Source: RGIG995 sp045635765 (GTDB lineage Bacteria; Bacillota; Clostridia; Oscillospirales; UBA644). Taken from it: a stretch of 64,000 bases of DNA. A model generated the notes under the pieces. That model made no database searches and was not told where the DNA came from. It saw only the letters and a program-made list of their open reading frames with translations. Within the stretch, counting starts at the first letter, position 1; each line of letters opens with the position of its first letter. Shown piece after piece: positions 8,530 to 16,328 of the stretch. The position numbers were made by a program, and so were the translations under genes. Location: assembly GCA_045635765.1 (NCBI GenBank), contig JAZTWH010000011.1, positions 4,511-68,510 on the forward strand. The letters are read 5' to 3'.

Positions 8530-9777
8530 ATGAATAAAACCATGTTAAAAAAGTACGCCCGTCTGATTGTCCGGGTGGGGGCAAACGTTCCGCGGGGCAG
8601 CCGGGTGGTGGTCTATGCCGACGTGGAGCAGTCCGAGTTGGCCACGGAGGTGGTCCGGGATGCCTATCGGGCCGGGGCGTCCCACGTGGCGGTAGAATGG
8701 AGCCACGGGGAGATCACCCGGATGCATTATACCCATCGGATGACCGACGTTATGACTGAGATCCCCCGTTGGGAAAAGGAAAAAATGAAGGATTTGGCAG
8801 AACGGTTGCCCTGTCGCATTTTTATTGAGTCTTCTGACCCCGACCTTCTGCGGGGCATCAGCCAGGAGAAGATCCGGGCGGTCCAATCTGCCCGGGCCAA
8901 GGTTTTCAAGCCTTACCGGGACCAAATGGACAACCGTCACGCCTGGACCATTGCCGCTGCACCTTCCAAGGCGTGGGCCAAAAAGATCTTCCCCGATCTC
9001 ACCGCCGGGAAGGCCGTAGATAAGCTTTGGGATGCCATTTTGAAATCCGTCCACGTTACCGCCGACACCGATCCCGTGAAGGAATGGCAGAAGATCAACG
9101 ACGCCTTCCGGGCTAAATGCCGGTGGCTGAACGACAACGCCTTTACGGCCATGGAATATTCCTCCTCCAACGGGACCAATTTCTTTGTGGGCTTGATTCC
9201 CGGGGTCCAATGGCTTGGGGGTGGCGAGGAATTTTTGAACGGCCATTTCTTTAATCCAAACCTGCCTACGGAAGAAATTTTCACAACGCCCAAGGCCGGT
9301 GCGGCATCGGGAAAATTGGTCTCCACCAAACCCTTGTCCTACAACGGACAGTTGATTGAAAACTTCTCCATCACCTTTGAGCAGGGCAAAGCCGTTTCCT
9401 GGACGGCAGAACGGGGCCAGGCCATGTTGGACCAACTGCTGGGCATGGACGAAGGAGCAAAAATGCTGGGAGAGTTGGCCTTGGTTCCCAAAACTTCGCC
9501 CATCAATCAGTCCGGCATCCTGTTCTATAATACGCTTTTTGACGAGAACGCTTCCTGCCACGTGGCCCTGGGCTCCGGCTTTACCAACCTGTACCCGGGC
9601 TTTGACAAATTGACCCGTGCCGAGCTGACCGCCCGGGGGATCAATGATTCGCTGATTCACGTGGATTTTATGATCGGAGCCGACGATCTCTCGGTCACCG
9701 GAATTCGGGGCGACGGCACCCGAGTCAAGGTCTTTGAGCAGGGCGACTGGGCTCCCTCCATGCTGGAAGAACTGTAA
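8530..9777 (+). CDS. M29-family aminopeptidase (AmpS/PepS type)
   Basis: Leucyl-type metalloaminopeptidase of about 415 residues. Family hallmarks are NLPTEEIFTTP (about residue 245), GELALVP with SPI and GILFYNTLFDENASCHVALG (about 310-345), and NDSLIHVDFMIG (about 375), which hold the Glu, His, Tyr and Asp metal ligands. The ATG is preceded by GAGGAG. The gene is followed by a strong hairpin terminator and then by a long array of terminator-like repeats. With the nearby M20 and M18 enzymes it suggests heavy peptide use. Confidence 0.87.
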   Translation: MNKTMLKKYARLIVRVGANVPRGSRVVVYADVEQSELATEVVRDAYRAGASHVAVEWSHGEITRMHYTHRMTDVMTEIPRWEKEKMKDLAERLPCRIFIESSDPDLLRGISQEKIRAVQSARAKVFKPYRDQMDNRHAWTIAAAPSKAWAKKIFPDLTAGKAVDKLWDAILKSVHVTADTDPVKEWQKINDAFRAKCRWLNDNAFTAMEYSSSNGTNFFVGLIPGVQWLGGGEEFLNGHFFNPNLPTEEIFTTPKAGAASGKLVSTKPLSYNGQLIENFSITFEQGKAVSWTAERGQAMLDQLLGMDEGAKMLGELALVPKTSPINQSGILFYNTLFDENASCHVALGSGFTNLYPGFDKLTRAELTARGINDSLIHVDFMIGADDLSVTGIRGDGTRVKVFEQGDWAPSMLEEL

Positions 9778-9790
9778 AGAATGAAAAAAG

Positions 9791-9824
9791 TCGGGCCTTC
9801 CCTTTGGAAGGTCCGAACTTTTTT
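9791..9824 (+). terminator. Intrinsic terminator of the M29 gene
   Basis: 11-bp stem TCGGGCCTTCC/GGAAGGTCCGA (9791-9801 with 9806-9816) with a 4-base loop, then a run of T. Confidence 0.8.
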
Positions 9825-10040
9825 GGGGAAGACCCCACTCTTTTATGAACGGCCCGAATTTTTTTAGGGACGCCCCCACTTTTTTGAGGACGGCCCGGCT
9901 TTTTTGAGGACGCCCCCACTTTTTTTGAGGACGGCCCGGCTTTTTTGAGGACGGCCCGGCTTTTTTGGACGCCCCATTTTTTGGGGGGCGGCCCTGCTTT
10001 TTTTGGGGCAGCCCGGCTTTTTTGGGGCCGGCCCGATTTT
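9817..10040. repeat. Array of about 12 terminator-like 19-22 base units
   Basis: Between the convergent M29 gene and the ECF gene lie about a dozen units of the form GAGGACGGCCCGGCTTTTTT, each with a G/C block and a run of 6-8 T on the plus strand. They look like repeated copies of the 3' half of the M29 terminator. Units differ by a few bases, for example GGCCCGGC against GCCCCCAC. Confidence 0.8.
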
Positions 10041-10570
10041 TATGCTTCCGGATTCTTTGTAAAGAATCGAAGGGCTTTCAGCAGGGGAAAAATCAGCATC
10101 CCGGCCACCAAGTTTCCTCCGAAGTGGAGAAGGTCAAAGGGAAGGCCTGACAGAATCCAGGCTACCGTTTGCTTGAAATCGTATCCGAACATCAGGGGCT
10201 GGGCGGGGGCGTAGAGGGTCCCGTACAGAAGGCCGTGGAGGGCACAGACGGCGGGGTAGACCCAAAGGGCCCATCGGTCGGGGATTTTTTTTGGAATCAG
10301 CATGGCCATCGCCCACAGGACCGTCCAAAGGTACAGATAGGGGACCCACCAAGGGTTAAACCCGTGGAACAGACCTACGAGAAGGACGTAAGCATACAGG
10401 GGGATCAGTGCTTTCCACCGGAACAGCAAGGTCATCAGCATAATGGACATCCCCGTCAGATGGATGTTGGGCAAAAGAGACATTACCAGCTGAGATGCGT
10501 AAATTATGGCCGGGAAAAGCCCGAACAGTACCACTTCCCGTATCGTCAAAAAAGGTTTCTTGGATTTCAC
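10040..10570 (-). CDS. ECF transporter S component, probably for cobalamin
   Basis: 176 residues with five or six hydrophobic segments and a basic N-terminus, the build of an ECF substrate-binding S protein. The GTG start overlaps the stop of the upstream DUF4430 gene (GTGA), so the two are translationally coupled. A cobalamin-riboswitch-like leader precedes the pair, which is the main reason to propose a cobalamin or cobinamide substrate. No ECF ATPase or T subunit is in the window, so a shared module elsewhere is assumed. Confidence 0.7.
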   Translation of the reverse strand: MKSKKPFLTIREVVLFGLFPAIIYASQLVMSLLPNIHLTGMSIMLMTLLFRWKALIPLYAYVLLVGLFHGFNPWWVPYLYLWTVLWAMAMLIPKKIPDRWALWVYPAVCALHGLLYGTLYAPAQPLMFGYDFKQTVAWILSGLPFDLLHFGGNLVAGMLIFPLLKALRFFTKNPEA

Positions 10571-11001
10571 TTCGTATAGACCAGCTTATAGTGTCCGCCG
10601 TCGGCAATCTTGATTCCGTCCACGCCGGTCATGGCCGCCGTGTCTCCTTGGTAGACGGCCCAGTAGGCCCCGTTGACGTCGTAGTCGGCCAGCTCTCCGT
10701 TGACGGTTTTTATGTAGAGACCGTAGGGTCCGTCCTCGCCCTGAACGAGGGATTCCTGCTCCAGGGCTCCCCGGAGAGTTTCCGATGCGGTCTCAATGGT
10801 GAAGGTGGTGGTCTTTCCGTCGCTTCCAATGACGTCGACGGTGATGGTGACGGTGTTTTTTTGTTCTCCGTTGGTAACTTCACTGCTTCCGATTGCGGAA
10901 TCGGTGCCGTCTGCGGGGGATTCGACTCCCGTGCAGGCGGTGAGGCACAGGGCCATCAATAAGGCCAACAAAAGGGACAGGATGCGAAGATTCTTTTTCA
11001 T
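10567..11001 (-). CDS. DUF4430 lipoprotein, probable surface cobalamin-binding protein
   Basis: 144 residues. A lipoprotein signal peptide ends in a lipobox LCLTAC, so the mature protein would start at the Cys near residue 23. A DUF4430 domain (about residues 50-144) follows, including the segment GPYGLYIKTVNGE. DUF4430 is the fold found at the C-terminus of transcobalamin and in bacterial surface proteins. It is co-transcribed with the ECF S protein behind a cobalamin riboswitch-like leader. A clear AAAGGAG precedes the ATG. The ligand is inferred from context. Confidence 0.75.
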   Translation of the reverse strand: MKKNLRILSLLLALLMALCLTACTGVESPADGTDSAIGSSEVTNGEQKNTVTITVDVIGSDGKTTTFTIETASETLRGALEQESLVQGEDGPYGLYIKTVNGELADYDVNGAYWAVYQGDTAAMTGVDGIKIADGGHYKLVYTK

Positions 11002-11050
11002 AATGATGTTTCTCCTTTGAAATTAAAATTCAAAAAAGAACAAACGCAAT

Positions 11051-11078
11051 GCCGTCCCCTCCCGAGGGAGAAGACGGC
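11051..11078 (-). terminator. Riboswitch expression-platform terminator
   Basis: Near-perfect 11-13 bp hairpin GCCGTCTTCTCCC/GGGAGGGGACGGC on the minus strand, followed about 8 bases later by a T-rich stretch, between the riboswitch aptamer and the DUF4430 gene. This would stop transcription before the gene when ligand is bound. Confidence 0.65.
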
Positions 11079-11094
11079 ACAAAAACCCCTTGTA

Positions 11095-11285
11095 GCCATC
11101 TTCTCTCCCAATTGCCCAAGAGACGAATATTGCAGACACAAGACGGGGAGCATTCTGACTGACCGGCCCCTGACGGCAGACCGGATTACAGCAATGGCGG
11201 TTGCTCCGGAGTTTCACCGGATTTCCTCCCCACGGCAGGGCCGCACCGCAATCGGAATTTGTTGCGGTGAATTGCGTGTTTATTC
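11095..11285 (-). promoter_or_regulatory. Cobalamin riboswitch (aptamer)
   Basis: On the minus strand the leader holds AAATCCGGTGAAACTCCGG, then AGCAACCGCCATTGCTGTAA, a GGTCTGCCGTCAGGGGCC segment and AGTCAGAATGC. These correspond to the core, the B12-box-like region (GCCATTG for the usual GCCACTG) and the 3' receptor segment of cobalamin riboswitches. A terminator hairpin follows. The structure was folded by eye only; a covariance search would settle it. Confidence 0.82.
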
Positions 11286-11297
11286 CATTTCTATGTT

Positions 11298-11326
11298 ATT
11301 CTAACATATTTCGGGCCTATTTGCAA
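11298..11326 (-). promoter_or_regulatory. Promoter of the riboswitch-DUF4430-ECF transcript
   Basis: TTGCAA (11326-11321), 17 bases, TAGAAT (11303-11298) on the minus strand; the transcript would start near 11291, just before the riboswitch. Confidence 0.6.
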
Positions 11327-11408
11327 GAGATGTTACAAAAAAGAACCGTTTATACATCTTGCACAAAAATCCATCGGTTTTTTTGTGCGAGGGGACCGAA
11401 AAAGTCCA

Positions 11409-11437
11409 TTGACCTTTTTTTATATCTATGATATAAT
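11409..11437 (+). promoter_or_regulatory. Promoter of the dockerin protein gene
   Basis: TTGACC (11409-11414), 17 bases, TATAAT (11432-11437). Confidence 0.7.
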
Positions 11438-11472
11438 ATATATACATAGACACGATGACAGGAGGGATGACA

Positions 11473-13302
11473 ATGAAGCGGTGTTCCGTTCTTTTGTGCT
11501 TCCTTCTGTCCTTTTTTTTGTTGGGGGGGATTCTTCCCTCTCCCAAAACCGAGGCCCAAGACAGCGTCCCCGCCGGCTGGACGGGGATTTACGACCGGGC
11601 AGGGCTGGAGTCCATTTCCGCCGCCCCGGGGGGCAATTACATATTGATGAACGATATTGACCTTTCCGCCGGCCCTTGGCAGGCCCTTTGCTCCCAGGAC
11701 GCCCCCTTCACCGGGACCTTGAACGGCAACGGCCACACCGTTTACGGCATGACCGTCTCCGATTCGGTGGACGGGTGCGGATTGTTTTCTTACCTGTGCG
11801 GAGGTACCGTCCAGTCCTTGACCGTCTCCGGCACATCCTCCGGCCCCATCGCCGGGATTTTGGCCGGAAAGATCAGCCGGGGCACCGTGAAGGATTGCTC
11901 GGTCAGCGGCCGGGTCAATTCCTCCTTTTTCGGAGGCGGCATTGCCGGGCAGATCTCCGGCTCTTCGGTGACCCTCTCGGGGTGCCATTCCCGGGTAACC
12001 CTTTCGGGAACCGGTTCTTCTGCGGGAGAATTGGTTTTGGGAGGGATTTGCGGCGGCGTCTACGGCACGGGGCAGGTCTTTTCCGACTGTACCTTTTCCG
12101 GGGAGTTATCTCCCCAGGGGCCGGTGGTTAACGCCGGCGGCATTGCCGGACTCCTTGAGGGCGGAGCCGACGGGGTCATTACCGTTCTTGAAAGTCATTC
12201 TCAGGGAACCCTTTCTCTTTCTTATACCGAATCGGCCTGTGTGGGCGGCATTGCCGGACGGATCGGCAATGGAACGGTCACCCTTTCCCGCTGTACCTTT
12301 ACGGGGGATTGGAGGGATTCGGACTGCCGGGGAGTTTTATCCCTGGGCGGCATTGCGGGCCGGGCCGAATCTGCCGGGCAGATCGTGGTGACCCAATGCT
12401 CCTCTTCCGGGAGCCTGACCGGGGTGAGCCATTCAGATTTCTCCTATTCCGACGGCTACCGTTGCACGGGCTGTTCCGCCTTACTGGGCTCGGTCGGGAC
12501 CTCCAACGGCGGAACTGTCGCGGTCCAGCGGGACCTTGAGGTGGACTATTCGGCGTATGTAGGCGGAATCGTGGGAGCAAGCATCGCTAATGGGGGCACG
12601 GTAAAGGTATCCCAATGCTCCTCCTCCGTCTTTCTCACCGGCTCCGGGGCACCGCTGATGATGGGCGGCATTGTCGGGATGAATCGGGCCGATGCCGGTA
12701 CGGCCTTGATCGAAGATTGCTTTTCCGGGGGAAGGATCACCGATTCCTCTCCCGTTCACGGGGAGATCGCCTCTGCCCACGGGGGCATCGCCGGATTCCA
12801 CGGCGGAACCGGACGGGCGGAGCTGACCCGATGCTTTTCCTCCTGCGAGTTGCAGGTGGATTACCCCTTAGCCGACGGTGCCATCGCCGGAATCGTCAGT
12901 GCTTTTTACGGAGATTCCATTGCTTCCCCGGATCCCAATGCCGTCAGCGTCAACGCCTGTTATACCTGGACGGGGGTTCGGGATGCCTACGGGATTCCCT
13001 TGACGGGGACACAGGTTTCCGACCCCTCCTCCTATGAAGAATTCGATTTCCTCTCCGTCTGGAAGATGGACTCCGGGTCCGGGACCCCCAGACCCCAGTC
13101 CTCCGCCTTGGCTGAGGCTTCGGCCCTCCCGGGCGATGTCGACGGAAACGGCCGGATCACCCGACATGACGGGGTGCTTTTGGCCCGCTATTTGACGGGG
13201 AATTCCCCTCTGACCGAGGCCCAAAGGCAACGGGCCGACCTGAATGGCGACGGGGCCCTGAATTCCCTGGACACAGCCCTGATTCTCCGCCGGGCCTCAT
13301 AA
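11473..13302 (+). CDS. Secreted GLUG-repeat protein with C-terminal type I dockerin
   Basis: About 609 residues from the ATG 7 bases after AGGAGG. A signal peptide covers residues 1-28. A long run of GLUG-like repeats follows, recognisable by repeated GGIAG, GGIVG and GGICG segments, and probably forms a beta-helix. The C-terminus is a dockerin with two calcium-loop repeats: GDVDGNGRITRHD and ADLNGDGALNSLD. Dockerins bind cohesins on cell-surface scaffoldins or cellulosomes, so this protein is probably displayed in an extracellular complex. No catalytic domain is visible, so an adhesive or glycan-binding role is likely. No cohesin is encoded in the window. Confidence 0.82.
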   Translation: MKRCSVLLCFLLSFFLLGGILPSPKTEAQDSVPAGWTGIYDRAGLESISAAPGGNYILMNDIDLSAGPWQALCSQDAPFTGTLNGNGHTVYGMTVSDSVDGCGLFSYLCGGTVQSLTVSGTSSGPIAGILAGKISRGTVKDCSVSGRVNSSFFGGGIAGQISGSSVTLSGCHSRVTLSGTGSSAGELVLGGICGGVYGTGQVFSDCTFSGELSPQGPVVNAGGIAGLLEGGADGVITVLESHSQGTLSLSYTESACVGGIAGRIGNGTVTLSRCTFTGDWRDSDCRGVLSLGGIAGRAESAGQIVVTQCSSSGSLTGVSHSDFSYSDGYRCTGCSALLGSVGTSNGGTVAVQRDLEVDYSAYVGGIVGASIANGGTVKVSQCSSSVFLTGSGAPLMMGGIVGMNRADAGTALIEDCFSGGRITDSSPVHGEIASAHGGIAGFHGGTGRAELTRCFSSCELQVDYPLADGAIAGIVSAFYGDSIASPDPNAVSVNACYTWTGVRDAYGIPLTGTQVSDPSSYEEFDFLSVWKMDSGSGTPRPQSSALAEASALPGDVDGNGRITRHDGVLLARYLTGNSPLTEAQRQRADLNGDGALNSLDTALILRRAS

Positions 13303-13455
13303 CGGCTCAAAACAAAACACCTCCGTGCCGTCCCCGGCATTGCCGGGCAGCTTAGCCCGGACACCGACACGATTAAGCCCCGTCCCTGCCGGACCTTTTG
13401 ACCACCCCGGCGGCCGTCACGAGAGTAAATTATTTTACGAAACCGAGGATGTCGT
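13303..13455. other. Intergenic stretch with small hairpins
   Basis: Contains CCCGGC-att-GCCGGG (13332-13347) with no T-run, so it is a poor terminator. No gene recognised. Confidence 0.4.
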
Positions 13456-15516
13456 ATGAAATTGAAAAAGCGTGCTATAACACTTTTCTTGAGTGGGATT
13501 CTGTTTCTCAGCCTTTTGGTTCCTCTTCGGGGGCAGACCACGTCGCTGAGCGTTGCGTCGTCTCTGCAAACGGGGGAATACGTTTTTGTTCTTCCCCAGA
13601 TTCAGCCTACGGGATGGAGTCACGGCGATTATTATATGCGGGCGGAACGGGCCGTCAATCCCGGGATGCGGTTTGCGGAGTTCAATATCAATTTTCCCAA
13701 CTCGCTCACCTATTGGAAGGTGACGAGAATTTCCGCCAGCCAATGTACGGTGCAGGACCCCTCTAAGGGAGAAAACGGATATTTGAACCTCAGTGCCCAA
13801 GGGGGGCTGGTCTTTGGGCCAAAGCAAAATTTGAATTACAGTTTTAGCGAAGGAAAATTTAAATTTTACGTGGTAGAGGGCGGAGTGACCTATTACATCC
13901 GCTTTACCAATCGCACCAACAACGAGCCCCGGTTCCACTGTGGGGCCGACGATTCCAGCACGGCCTTTTATTTGTACCAAAAAGAGACCTTGGCCACCTC
14001 CAACGACGCCGACCGTCCTCTGCCCACGGAGGATCCGCTGTTGACCGTTGCCTGCATTTCCGATCTGCACGCCGATTATGGATTGCAGAGCCGTTCTCCG
14101 TACGTTCGAAATTGTGTGATTACCACCCTTCGTCGGATCGGTGCGGAGGAAGATGCGGACATTGTCCTGTTTGGCGGAGACAATACCTCCGATAATGCGG
14201 GGTTGTCGGAACGGGGAGGCTGGTCCTATCAGACCTATCAAAAGGTTATTGCTGCGTATGGGACCTTGGCCGGCGAGGCCACCGAATCGGGCCGTTCCCT
14301 TTGGGCTGCGGGCAATCACGATTATCAAGCAGGAGAAGATGACGGATACGATTCCTACGCCGGCTACGAATCCATTATGAAAGAGGGCTGTGGCGACCCC
14401 ATCTCCGTCTATCGGCAAAAGGATGACCGAACCTTGTCCGATCAGCGGTACCCCGATTACATAATGGGGCTTCACTATAACGTGGAAGGCTTCGACTTTA
14501 TTGTCTTGAACGCCCCCTATTCCAAGGCTTTGTGCTATTCCACCGGCACGCTCCAATGGCTCAGAAACCGTTTGGCCGCCATCGGGGAAGACCGCACCGT
14601 ATTTTTGTTGACCCATTATCCTTTTGATGCACAGCAACTTACCGTTCCCGATTACGGGCTTTCCGGGGAACAGTATACGGCCATGAAGAACGTTCTGCAG
14701 AATTATCCCAACGTGATTTATCTGTACGGCCACAACCACGGCAGAAATGATTCGGTGTATATCTCTCAGGATACCTTTGAGCGAATTGATTTTTATACCA
14801 AAAGCGGAAAAGTGGTCAACAACCGAAACGTGATCCCCACATCCTTTATCACCTCCTTTATGGGGTCCATGTCGTACTACCGAAATTCCCTCGATCCAGA
14901 TACCCTTTCTGCCCAGGATCCCCAGATCGTTCAGGCCTTGATGATCTACGTGTACCGGGATCGGATTGTGTTCCAGATGAAGAATTACGGCAGCCACAGC
15001 AGTCACGCCAATCGGATTCTGAAGCCCTGGACTGTCATGCGGGATGTGGCCGGATCCTTGAATTTGGAGGATGATTCTTCTTCCAATCCCTCTACCGATT
15101 CATCCGGGTCTTCCAATTCCAACCCCTCCCAGGGGTCTCAATCTTCCCAGGGAACGCCCACCGACTCCCAGGGCGGAGCCGGAGGAAGTCTTTCTTTGGG
15201 CAGCACCGACGGTGCCCAAGGCGGGACCACGGGAGACCTTCCCGGCGGCGGAACGGATTCCTCTCAGGGAGGAATGACCCAGTCAGGATCCTCCGACACG
15301 ACCCATGAACCCCAAGACGGAACGGGGACGGGAAATGACGGCACCGGAAATGCCGGATTCGGAACTCCGGGAGCCGGGGACGAGGCTGTTTTCAGCGTTG
15401 CCGGGGTGATGATGGCCGTGGCTGGGGGCGTGATCGCTCTGGGTGGTCTTGGTACCTTGAGCTTCGTACTTGTTCGGATGTGGAAGAAGGATCGGGAGGA
15501 CCCCGATGGTCAGTAA
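13456..15516 (+). CDS. Cell-surface calcineurin-like metallophosphoesterase
   Basis: 686 residues. A signal peptide (1-26) is followed by a beta-rich domain (about 30-175) that I do not recognise. The phosphoesterase domain (about 195-500) has the motifs SDLHADYG, FGGDNTS, AGNHDY, THYPF and YGHNHGRND. A low-complexity Ser/Gly/Gln/Thr linker (about 540-640) leads to a single transmembrane segment and the basic tail RMWKKDRE. This is the build of a surface-anchored phosphatase or nucleotidase that hydrolyses extracellular phosphoesters. The start has a modest GAGGAT ribosome site. Several Asp, Asn and His metal ligands are present, so it is probably active. Confidence 0.8.
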   Translation: MKLKKRAITLFLSGILFLSLLVPLRGQTTSLSVASSLQTGEYVFVLPQIQPTGWSHGDYYMRAERAVNPGMRFAEFNINFPNSLTYWKVTRISASQCTVQDPSKGENGYLNLSAQGGLVFGPKQNLNYSFSEGKFKFYVVEGGVTYYIRFTNRTNNEPRFHCGADDSSTAFYLYQKETLATSNDADRPLPTEDPLLTVACISDLHADYGLQSRSPYVRNCVITTLRRIGAEEDADIVLFGGDNTSDNAGLSERGGWSYQTYQKVIAAYGTLAGEATESGRSLWAAGNHDYQAGEDDGYDSYAGYESIMKEGCGDPISVYRQKDDRTLSDQRYPDYIMGLHYNVEGFDFIVLNAPYSKALCYSTGTLQWLRNRLAAIGEDRTVFLLTHYPFDAQQLTVPDYGLSGEQYTAMKNVLQNYPNVIYLYGHNHGRNDSVYISQDTFERIDFYTKSGKVVNNRNVIPTSFITSFMGSMSYYRNSLDPDTLSAQDPQIVQALMIYVYRDRIVFQMKNYGSHSSHANRILKPWTVMRDVAGSLNLEDDSSSNPSTDSSGSSNSNPSQGSQSSQGTPTDSQGGAGGSLSLGSTDGAQGGTTGDLPGGGTDSSQGGMTQSGSSDTTHEPQDGTGTGNDGTGNAGFGTPGAGDEAVFSVAGVMMAVAGGVIALGGLGTLSFVLVRMWKKDREDPDGQ

Positions 15517-15601
15517 TTTTTTTGAGTGGTGAGAATGTCCCGGGGAAGGGGCGTGCCCATTCCCCCCCCCTGCTATAAGAAACCCGACGGGGTCAGAAAG
15601 G

Positions 15602-16285
15602 ATGGAAACTGTGGATTCGGATAAGAAAAAAATATTGGAGCCGGTCACGGCCTACACCGAAGGGGTCTGGGAAGACGAAGAAATGCTTCGGCAACTGGAC
15701 GGTTATCTGCAGATGCAGCATATCTACAACGCCGCCATTCGGGAAGTTACCACAAAGCTGCAGATTTTGGATGAAGAATTTCAGTGCCGTTACGACCACA
15801 ACCCCATTCACCATATGGAATCCCGACTGAAAACGCCCCGATCCATCGTGGGGAAGCTCCGACGGCGGGAAGAAGAGATCAGTGCGGAGTCGGCCCGACG
15901 CCATTTGACCGACATTGCCGGAATCCGGGTCGTTTGTTGCTATATCGAGGATGTTTACCGCATTGCGGAGTTGTTGTTGCATCAGGACGACGTGACGCTG
16001 ATTCGGAAATCCGATTATATCAAGGAACCGAAGGAAAACGGATATCGGTCCTTGCATTTGGTGATTCAGGTCCCCGTGTATCTCTCCAACCGCACGGAAC
16101 GGGTTCCCGTGGAGGTCCAGATCCGCACCGAGGGGATGGACTTTTGGGCCAGCCTGGAGCATCAGATGCGGTACAAATCCGTCCGCCCCGTTTCCCAAGA
16201 TCTTCAGAAGCAATTGCGGGAATGTGCGGAAGATTTGGCGAGAATTGACGTTAAGATGCAAAAAATTTATAAACACCTTCAATAA
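15602..16285 (+). CDS. Small alarmone synthetase (RelQ/YjbM-like)
   Basis: Makes (p)ppGpp from ATP and GDP or GTP. 227 residues with only the synthetase domain and no hydrolase or TGS domain, as in RelQ/RelP. Motifs: RLKTPRSIVGKL, DIAGIRVVC, YIKEPKENGYRSLHLV (G-loop) and VEVQIRTEGMDFWASLEHQM. The AGAAAGG ribosome site touches the ATG at 15602. A GTG at 15611, 9 bases from the same site, may be the true start and would remove only three residues. The gene ends in a hairpin whose 3' arm is the ribosome site of the following M20 gene. Confidence 0.87.
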   Translation: METVDSDKKKILEPVTAYTEGVWEDEEMLRQLDGYLQMQHIYNAAIREVTTKLQILDEEFQCRYDHNPIHHMESRLKTPRSIVGKLRRREEEISAESARRHLTDIAGIRVVCCYIEDVYRIAELLLHQDDVTLIRKSDYIKEPKENGYRSLHLVIQVPVYLSNRTERVPVEVQIRTEGMDFWASLEHQMRYKSVRPVSQDLQKQLRECAEDLARIDVKMQKIYKHLQ

Positions 16286-16289
16286 AAAA

Positions 16290-16328
16290 CCTCCTCCGTG
16301 TCATACTAAGAGCACGGAGGAATTTTTT
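16290..16328 (+). terminator. Terminator hairpin overlapping the ribosome site of the next gene
   Basis: CCTCCGTG (16293-16300) pairs with CACGGAGG (16313-16320), followed by AATTTTTT and directly by the ATG of the next gene at 16329. An A-run before the stem can pair with the T-run. The GGAGG needed to translate the next gene lies inside the 3' arm. Confidence 0.7.

Noticed and set aside
13435..15006. 523-codon minus-strand frame opposite the metallophosphoesterase
   Set aside because: Shadow frame; the plus strand has all catalytic motifs of the phosphoesterase.
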